Origin: an uncultured Fibrobacter sp.
GTDB lineage: Bacteria > Fibrobacterota > Fibrobacteria > Fibrobacterales > Fibrobacteraceae
DNA: 64,000 nt
Direction of reading: 5' to 3'
NCBI GenBank assembly: GCA_934691725.1
Contig: CAKUTF010000012.1
Location: 5,452-69,451, forward strand
Below, piece after piece: positions 58,893-64,000 of the stretch. The notes below the pieces were generated by a model. It saw nothing but the letters and a program-made list of their open reading frames with translations, made no database searches and had not been told where the DNA came from. The position numbers and the translations under genes are program-made. Positions within the stretch are counted from its first letter, which is position 1. Every line of letters begins with the position of its first letter.

Positions 58893-60182
58893 TCAGGCCT
58901 TGATATTTGCGATTTCTTCGAGCGAACCCGCCCCGGAAGTTCCCGAGGATAGAATCTTGTATTCGAACCCGCCTGCCGGAGCCTTGTCGCCATCGACATA
59001 GACGACGACTTTTGCGCCTTGGGCGTTGGCCTGCTCCATTTGCTTGCCGAGCTTTGCCGGGGCGAGCGGATGGTTTACGGTAAAGCCTAGCTTGCGGAGT
59101 TCGTTCGCCACGGAGAAAATCTTGTCCATGTCGTTTGTAAAGCTTGCGACAAAGAAGTCGAGAGATTGCCTCGACGAGGGGAGCAGTCCGCGTTCTTCGA
59201 GAAGGTTCGCGAGGACAACGTCTCCCATGCCGAATCCTACGCCGGGAACCTTTTGTCCGCCGAGCTTTTCGGTGAGGCTGTCGTAGCGTCCGCCGCCGGC
59301 GATGGCACGCATGGATTTTCCCTTGTCGAAAACTTCGAAGACGATGCCCGTGTAGTAGGCAAGTCCGCGGACAATCGAAAGGTCGAGTGCTATCGACTTG
59401 GACGCCCCCGAATGTTCAAGCGTCCGGAAAAGTTTCCGGATTTCGTCGATGGCCGCCCGGGAGGCGTCTCCTTGGATTTTGGAAGCAACTTCTTCGATGC
59501 TTTTCGAATCCATCAGGCTGTCGAGCCTTTGCGTCTGTTCTTCGGAAAGGCCCGCTTCGGCAAGTTCCCTGTAAAAGTCGCCCTTTTCGATTTTCAGGCG
59601 ACGGTCGAGTACCGGATAGACCTTTGACGCGTCGGCGACGCCGATTTCTTCGAGGAATGCGTTCAAAAGCTTTCGGCTGGAAACCCCGATGCAGAAATCG
59701 TCCGCCTTGAGGCCGAAGTCCTGGAGCATGGAGACTATCGCCGAGAGAAGGTCCGCTTCGGCGTAGATGCTTTCCGTTCCGATGATGTCGAGGTTCAGCT
59801 GGAAAAATTCGCGCAGACGTCCTTTCTGGGCGCGTTCGTAGCGGAAAAGCCTCGGCATGCTGAACCACTTGAAAGGTTTCCTGAGGGAATTTCCCTTTTG
59901 GATGACCAGCCGGGCGAGCGTCGGAGTCATCTCGGGGCGCAGGGCGATGTGGCGTCCGCCCTTGTCCATAAAGTCATAGAGCTGGCTTACGATTTCCTCG
60001 CCGGATTTTCCCGTATAGAGTTCCAGGTGCTCGAACATCGGGCCTTCGTATTCTTCGTATCCGAAGCGGAGGGCGGCCTTGCGCCAGGTGTCGAAAATGT
60101 AATTCTGAATCCGCATGGATTCGGGGTAAAAATCGCGCGTGCCCTTGGGGAGCGGTGGCGTTTGCATCTTTGTCGTTGTCAT
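58893..60182 (-). CDS. hisS: Histidyl-tRNA synthetase
   Basis: Class II aminoacyl-tRNA synthetase, cytoplasmic homodimer. The 429-residue protein has PKGTRDFYP at the N-terminus, motif 1 FGYEEYEGPMFEHLELY, motif 2 PFKWFSMPRLFRYERAQKGRLREFFQLNLDIIG, the histidine-specific LSIVRGLAYYTGIVFEVFD and GGGRYDSL, and motif 3 PGVGFGMGDVVL. An anticodon-binding domain follows (LDFFVASF...ANAQGAKVVVYV). It is followed directly by the SGNH/MBOAT genes, so these may share its promoter. It diverges from surE. Confidence 0.96.
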   Translation of the reverse strand: MTTTKMQTPPLPKGTRDFYPESMRIQNYIFDTWRKAALRFGYEEYEGPMFEHLELYTGKSGEEIVSQLYDFMDKGGRHIALRPEMTPTLARLVIQKGNSLRKPFKWFSMPRLFRYERAQKGRLREFFQLNLDIIGTESIYAEADLLSAIVSMLQDFGLKADDFCIGVSSRKLLNAFLEEIGVADASKVYPVLDRRLKIEKGDFYRELAEAGLSEEQTQRLDSLMDSKSIEEVASKIQGDASRAAIDEIRKLFRTLEHSGASKSIALDLSIVRGLAYYTGIVFEVFDKGKSMRAIAGGGRYDSLTEKLGGQKVPGVGFGMGDVVLANLLEERGLLPSSRQSLDFFVASFTNDMDKIFSVANELRKLGFTVNHPLAPAKLGKQMEQANAQGAKVVVYVDGDKAPAGGFEYKILSSGTSGAGSLEEIANIKA

Positions 60183-60244
60183 ACGCAGGCAAAGGTAGTA
60201 AAAAGGGCGACAAAAACATTTTCATTTTCTATCTTTATCGGGTA

Positions 60245-61018
60245 ATGTTGAAACCTTCCCGCCCTGAAATTTTACTCACGAACGACGACGGCTTTGAAAG
60301 CCCGCAACTCGTGTCCTTGGCCCATTCCCTTTCGAAAGTGGCAAGCGTCCATGTCGTCGCTCCCGAGACGGAGCAGAGCGGCGTTTCCCATGCGTTCAAG
60401 GGATTTCTCGGACACGAACTTCGGCGGATTTCCGGAGACTATCCTTTCGATTTTTATTCGCTTTCCGGAGCGCCAGCCGACTGCACGAAGATGGGGCTTC
60501 GGAATCTCTATAAGGCGCACCCGATCGCTTGCGTGTTTTCCGGTCCGAATGCGGGAGAAAACGCGGGCGTTTCGTCGCTTTATTCGGGAACGGTCGCCGG
60601 GGCCCGCGAAGCGGCGCTTTGGGGAAAGCCCGGGGTTGCGCTTTCGCTCTGTGCGGGTTCTTCGGAAAAGATGCTTGCCGAACTTTGCCGCTTTGCAGTC
60701 CGTATCGTGGAAGATAGGCTTTACGAACGGATTTCGCCTAGGACCATCTGGAATGTCAATTTTCCGAGAGAGAGCCTTGAATTTCGGGGATATCGGGTCG
60801 CTCCGCAAAACCTCTCGATGTTCACGGACCGTTACGAGGAAAAAAACGGCAAGTATTTTCTCGAAGGGAAAAAACTGCCCGAACATTTTATCGCGGCTTC
60901 GGACGACGACCTGCTCGAACAGGGGTTTGCAACGATAACGCCGATAACGATAGACCAGACGGCTCACGAAGAGCTTCATCCGGTCAAAACGGCTTTGGAA
61001 AAAATTTTAGCTAAGTAG
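60245..61018 (+). CDS. surE: 5'/3'-nucleotidase SurE
   Basis: Metal-dependent nucleoside monophosphatase of the stationary-phase survival family. From the ATG at 60245 it has 257 residues. The metal-binding TNDDGFESP is near 12-20, VVAPETEQSGVSHA is near 37-50, and SGPNAGENAGVSSLYSGTVAGAREA near 99-122 matches the SurE fingerprint. The frame is open upstream over hisS, but that part is antisense. gyrA starts 18 bases after the stop. Confidence 0.94.
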   Translation: MLKPSRPEILLTNDDGFESPQLVSLAHSLSKVASVHVVAPETEQSGVSHAFKGFLGHELRRISGDYPFDFYSLSGAPADCTKMGLRNLYKAHPIACVFSGPNAGENAGVSSLYSGTVAGAREAALWGKPGVALSLCAGSSEKMLAELCRFAVRIVEDRLYERISPRTIWNVNFPRESLEFRGYRVAPQNLSMFTDRYEEKNGKYFLEGKKLPEHFIAASDDDLLEQGFATITPITIDQTAHEELHPVKTALEKILAK

Positions 61019-61036
61019 TAAAAACGAAGGAATATC

Positions 61037-63724
61037 ATGGCAGAAAATATCAAACTCACTCCGGGTACCCATTACGAATCGCTGATCGAACGGGACATGC
61101 AGGATAGCTATCTGCGTTACTCGATGAGCGTTATCGTGGCGCGTGCACTTCCGGATGTGCGGGACGGTTTAAAGCCCGTTCATCGGCGTGTCTTGTTTGC
61201 GATGCACAAGCTCGGACTGACCGCCGAAGCCCGGACGGTAAAGTCGGCGCGCATTGTCGGTGAAGTTATCGGTAAGTATCACCCACATGGCGATTCCGCA
61301 GCCTATGAAACGCTTGTTCGGATGGCGCAGGATTTTTCCTTGAGATATCCTTTGGTCCATGGACAGGGAAACTTCGGTTCCGTCGATGGGGATAGTGCGG
61401 CAGCTTCGCGCTATACCGAAGCCAAAATGTCGCGCTTTGGCGAGATGATGCTGAAAGACCTGGACAAGGAAACGGTCGATATGGGAAAGAACTACGACGA
61501 GACTCTTGACGAGCCGTTGGTCCTTCCTTCTGCGTTTCCAAACCTGCTCGTGAACGGGTCTTCGGGAATCGCTGTCGGCATGGCGACGAACATCCCTCCG
61601 CATAACCTGCGCGAAATTACGAACGCAATCCACGCCTATTGCGCAAACAACGATATCGCTCCCGAAGAACTTTTGAACTATGTCTCGGGACCGGATTTTC
61701 CGACGGGCGGAATTATCTGCGGAAAGGCGGGCATTCGCGAAGCGTACCTCACGGGGCGCGGAAAGATTCGTGTCCGCGGGCGGGTCGAAATTGAAAAGGA
61801 CGCCAAGGGGCGCGAGCATTTGATTGTCACTGAGATTCCCTACATGGTGAACAAGGCTCTGCTCGTGAAGAATATGGCGGATCTGGTCCGCGACAAGCGG
61901 ATCGACGGGATAAGCGATATTCGGGACGAATCCGACAAGAAGGGCGTGCGGATTGTAGTCGATATCAAGCGCGATTTCCAGGGCGACATTGTTTTAAATA
62001 ACTTGTATAAATTTACGCAGCTCGAGGATACGTTCGGTATCTACAACTTGGCAATGGTCAACCGGACTCAGCCGACGCTTTTGCCTTTAAAGGATATGAT
62101 TCGCCATTATGTCGATCATCGCCTCGACGTGATATTGCGTCGCACGCAATTTGAGCTGAAAAAGGCTCTTGCCCGGATGCACATCCTGGAAGCGCTCCGC
62201 ATTGTCTGCGACAAGAACAATATCGATGAAGTCATCGCGATCATCAAGAATTCCGAAAGTACGGAAGATGCGAAGCAGAAACTCGAAGCGAGATATTCGT
62301 TTGACGACATCCAGGCGCAGGCGATTGTCGATATGCAGCTCAAGCGCTTGACCGGTCTCGAAGTCGAAAAACTCGAAGCGGAATACCAGCAGCTGGTTTT
62401 GACCGCAAAAGACTTAGAAGACATCATTGCGCGCAAGGAACGCCAGGTGCAGATTGTCCTAGATACGCTCGATGCGATTACGGCAAAATACGGCGACGAC
62501 CGTCGCACGTCCATTGAAGCGTCCGTGCAGGATTTTGATTCCGAAGACCTGATTCCCGAAGAGGAACAGGTCATTACGCTCAGTCGCGAAGGCTACATAA
62601 AGCGTTTGCCCATCGATACGTTCAAGGCGCAGAACCGCGGCGGCAAGGGGATTGTCGGTGCGGGTCTCAAGGACGAAGACAATATCCAGACGATTTTCAC
62701 CGCGAGCACCCACAGTTATCTGCTCGTATTTACGAACAAGGGCCGCGTTTACTGGACAAAGGTCTATCGTTTGCCGGAAGGTTCGCGCAGCGGAAAGGGG
62801 CGTCCGATTGTGAATTTCGTGAGCCTCGAACAGGGGGAAAAGGTTTCGGCTATCGTTCCTGTCCGCAAGTTTGGCGGTTATAACTGCCTGGTCTTTGCGA
62901 CGAAAAACGGTATCGTGAACAAGATGGACTTGAAGCTCTTCTCGAATCCGCGTCGCGCTGGCGTCAATGCGATTTCGCTCGACGAAGGCGACGAACTGGT
63001 GAAGGTCGTGCTGGTCGGTGTGACGGCTGAAGAAATGGAAGCCGCAGCCCGGGGCGAAGAAATCGAACAGCCTGAAAATGCGAACGAAGCGGATGAAACC
63101 GAATCCGAAAACCAGGACGAACCTGTCGATAGCTCGAACCTGGCGAAGGATTTGCTGATGCTTGCGACAAAGAAAGGACAGGCTTTGACATTCCCGATTT
63201 CCTGCTTCCGCACGATGGGACGCGGCACGCACGGTGTCCGCGGAATCCGCCTTTCCGAAGGCGACGAGGTTATCGCCCTTCTGTGGCTCAAGTCCGACCG
63301 CAAAGTTCTGACCATCAGCGAGAACGGTTTCGGCAAGCGGTCCGAACCGGCGGCTTACCGGATTACGCGTCGCGGCGGCAAGGGCGTTCGCAATTTGAAC
63401 ATCACCGAGAAAACGGGCGAAGCGGTCTTTGTCGATAGCGTCGCAGACGATTACGACCTGATCATCACGAGCCGTGAAGGCCAGGTCATCCGGATTCCAG
63501 TCGAAAGTATCCGCTTGACGGGACGGGTTTCCCAAGGCGTAAAGGCGATAAGCCTTTCGGAAAACGACAAGGTCCAGGATGCGACTGCGCTCCCGAGCAA
63601 TGACGATATCGAACAGGAAAGCGTCGAAGGCCAGTCGAATGCGGAAATTACGGATGGGGAATTGCCGGCGGAACCCGTTGAAAATTCCGAATCATCCGAA
63701 ACGGCGGAAAAATCCGACGAATAA
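61037..63724 (+). CDS. gyrA: DNA gyrase subunit A
   Basis: Breakage-reunion subunit of gyrase. The 895-residue protein has VRDGLKPVHRR near 41-51, HPHGDSAAYETLVRMAQ (Ser87 and Glu91 at the positions of E. coli Ser83 and Asp87), and catalytic Tyr126 in AAASRYTEAKM. The GyrA box QNRGGKG near 533 supports true gyrase rather than topoisomerase IV. The six-bladed C-terminal domain is interrupted near 668-700 by an acidic insertion (EQPENANEADETESENQDEP), and the tail (about 840-895) is also acidic. It may share a transcript with surE. Confidence 0.96.
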   Translation: MAENIKLTPGTHYESLIERDMQDSYLRYSMSVIVARALPDVRDGLKPVHRRVLFAMHKLGLTAEARTVKSARIVGEVIGKYHPHGDSAAYETLVRMAQDFSLRYPLVHGQGNFGSVDGDSAAASRYTEAKMSRFGEMMLKDLDKETVDMGKNYDETLDEPLVLPSAFPNLLVNGSSGIAVGMATNIPPHNLREITNAIHAYCANNDIAPEELLNYVSGPDFPTGGIICGKAGIREAYLTGRGKIRVRGRVEIEKDAKGREHLIVTEIPYMVNKALLVKNMADLVRDKRIDGISDIRDESDKKGVRIVVDIKRDFQGDIVLNNLYKFTQLEDTFGIYNLAMVNRTQPTLLPLKDMIRHYVDHRLDVILRRTQFELKKALARMHILEALRIVCDKNNIDEVIAIIKNSESTEDAKQKLEARYSFDDIQAQAIVDMQLKRLTGLEVEKLEAEYQQLVLTAKDLEDIIARKERQVQIVLDTLDAITAKYGDDRRTSIEASVQDFDSEDLIPEEEQVITLSREGYIKRLPIDTFKAQNRGGKGIVGAGLKDEDNIQTIFTASTHSYLLVFTNKGRVYWTKVYRLPEGSRSGKGRPIVNFVSLEQGEKVSAIVPVRKFGGYNCLVFATKNGIVNKMDLKLFSNPRRAGVNAISLDEGDELVKVVLVGVTAEEMEAAARGEEIEQPENANEADETESENQDEPVDSSNLAKDLLMLATKKGQALTFPISCFRTMGRGTHGVRGIRLSEGDEVIALLWLKSDRKVLTISENGFGKRSEPAAYRITRRGGKGVRNLNITEKTGEAVFVDSVADDYDLIITSREGQVIRIPVESIRLTGRVSQGVKAISLSENDKVQDATALPSNDDIEQESVEGQSNAEITDGELPAEPVENSESSETAEKSDE

Positions 63725-63748
63725 AAGAATCTTCGATTTGAAAAGAAG

Positions 63749-63780
63749 AGTTCCCGGCTTCATCGGCTGGGAACTTTTTT
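63749..63780 (+). terminator. Terminator of gyrA
   Basis: Stem AGTTCCC(GGC)...(GGCT)GGGAACT with a TTCATC-centred loop, followed by six T residues, 25 bases after the gyrA stop. Confidence 0.88.
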
Positions 63781-63854
63781 GTGGGCTTAGTTATTCTGGA
63801 CGATTTTTTTTGCGAATTTTGAAAAGTTTAATTTATGGGATTATTTATGTACGA

Positions 63855-64000
63855 AAGCTTTGAACCTGTTTTCATATGTGTCGGTCATAGCTCGGCAAGC
63901 TCGCTAACCTGTCAAATCCCTTCTCTGAAAGGAGATTCCCCGGTCAAGCCGGGGAATGACATTTTAAAAAGCCTAAATGTTTGCAGCCCAATTCCTCATT
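63855..64000. repeat. Non-coding modular repeat island 4 (cut by the window edge)
   Basis: Starts with AACCTGTTTTCATATGTG (also in island 3). TAGCTCGGCAAGCTCGCTAA follows, which is the reverse complement of the GCTAGCGAGCTTGCC module of island 2 apart from a mismatch. The exact 61-base inverted copy of 41953-42013 comes next, then heptad sequence ending AATTCCTCATT. Island 4 is thus largely an inverted copy of the left part of island 2 and continues beyond the window. Confidence 0.8.
63915..63975 (-). repeat. 61-bp exact repeat, copy 2 (inverted)
   Basis: Exact reverse complement of 41953-42013, including the ATTCCCCGG/CCGGGGAAT hairpin. Similarity continues on both sides at lower identity. 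Confidence 0.95.

Overview
The window looks like a chromosome segment of a Fibrobacter-type bacterium (phylum Fibrobacterota). The best marker is a lipoprotein with the Fib_succ_major (TIGR02145) paralogous domain at 21779-23212. It is supported by secreted plant-polysaccharide enzymes (PL1 pectate lyase, GH11 xylanase) with type-IX-like C-terminal tails, a PPi-dependent phosphofructokinase, an OmpA protein with TSP3-like repeats, and Gram-negative meso-DAP peptidoglycan genes. The family assignments come from reading motifs; no database search was run.

Layout. 1-10115: a tight division/cell-wall (dcw) operon (end of a probable ftsI, murE, murF, ftsW, murG, murC, ftsQ, ftsA, ftsZ) closed by a terminator; mraY, murD, murB and ddl are not in it. 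10116-10850: a non-coding repeat island. 10851-23212: housekeeping and secreted genes (yicC, a metX-metW fusion, pectate lyase, holA, greA, argJ, PPi-PFK, a DUF1573-like protein, the Fib_succ_major lipoprotein). 23295-36660: tRNA-Pro followed by a 13-kb defence island. It holds a SNF2-type helicase, a four-helix-bundle (S23/IVP) cassette, DUF4391, a DUF3990-like ART with a partner, a type III Mod, two DUF1016 nucleases, a RhuM-Fic protein and a type III Res. 36666-41858: a TfoX-like gene, tRNA-Ala with a 115-bp duplication, ppiB, and a pyrR-pyrB-pyrC'-pilZ operon whose dihydroorotase has lost its metal ligands. 41859-42773: a second repeat island. 42774-52451: OmpA/TSP3 protein, a GATase, bioA and bioD around a DUF4874/DUF4832 protein, a MauE-like membrane protein with a small partner, and the xylanase. 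52557-52865: a third repeat island. 52943-63724: nitroreductase, a UDG-family glycosylase, MBOAT plus two SGNH proteins (a surface O-acylation operon), hisS, surE and gyrA. 63855-64000: a fourth repeat island running off the end.

Two observations stand out. First, the repeat islands are built largely from degenerate 7-base units kept in phase over long tracts (17, 37 and 21 consecutive heptads in three of them). In the two largest they are purine-rich on the left and pyrimidine-rich on the right, so each resembles one large imperfect inverted repeat. The G-rich heptads create three 24-nt G-quadruplex-competent motifs with 4-nt loops. The same heptads, in inverted orientation, flank the four-helix-bundle gene inside the defence operon. 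There the flanking repeat supplies the last codons of the helicase and the would-be first codons of DUF4391, as expected of a mobile heptad-bounded cassette. Second, the defence island has a split type III R-M system whose Mod target-recognition region is a sharply AT-rich block, with a variable set of toxin-like and nuclease genes between Mod and Res.

Most core gene calls are secure. The least certain calls are the partner of the DUF3990 protein, the DUF1573-like protein, the 17-codon gene remnant at the left edge, and any function for the repeat islands.
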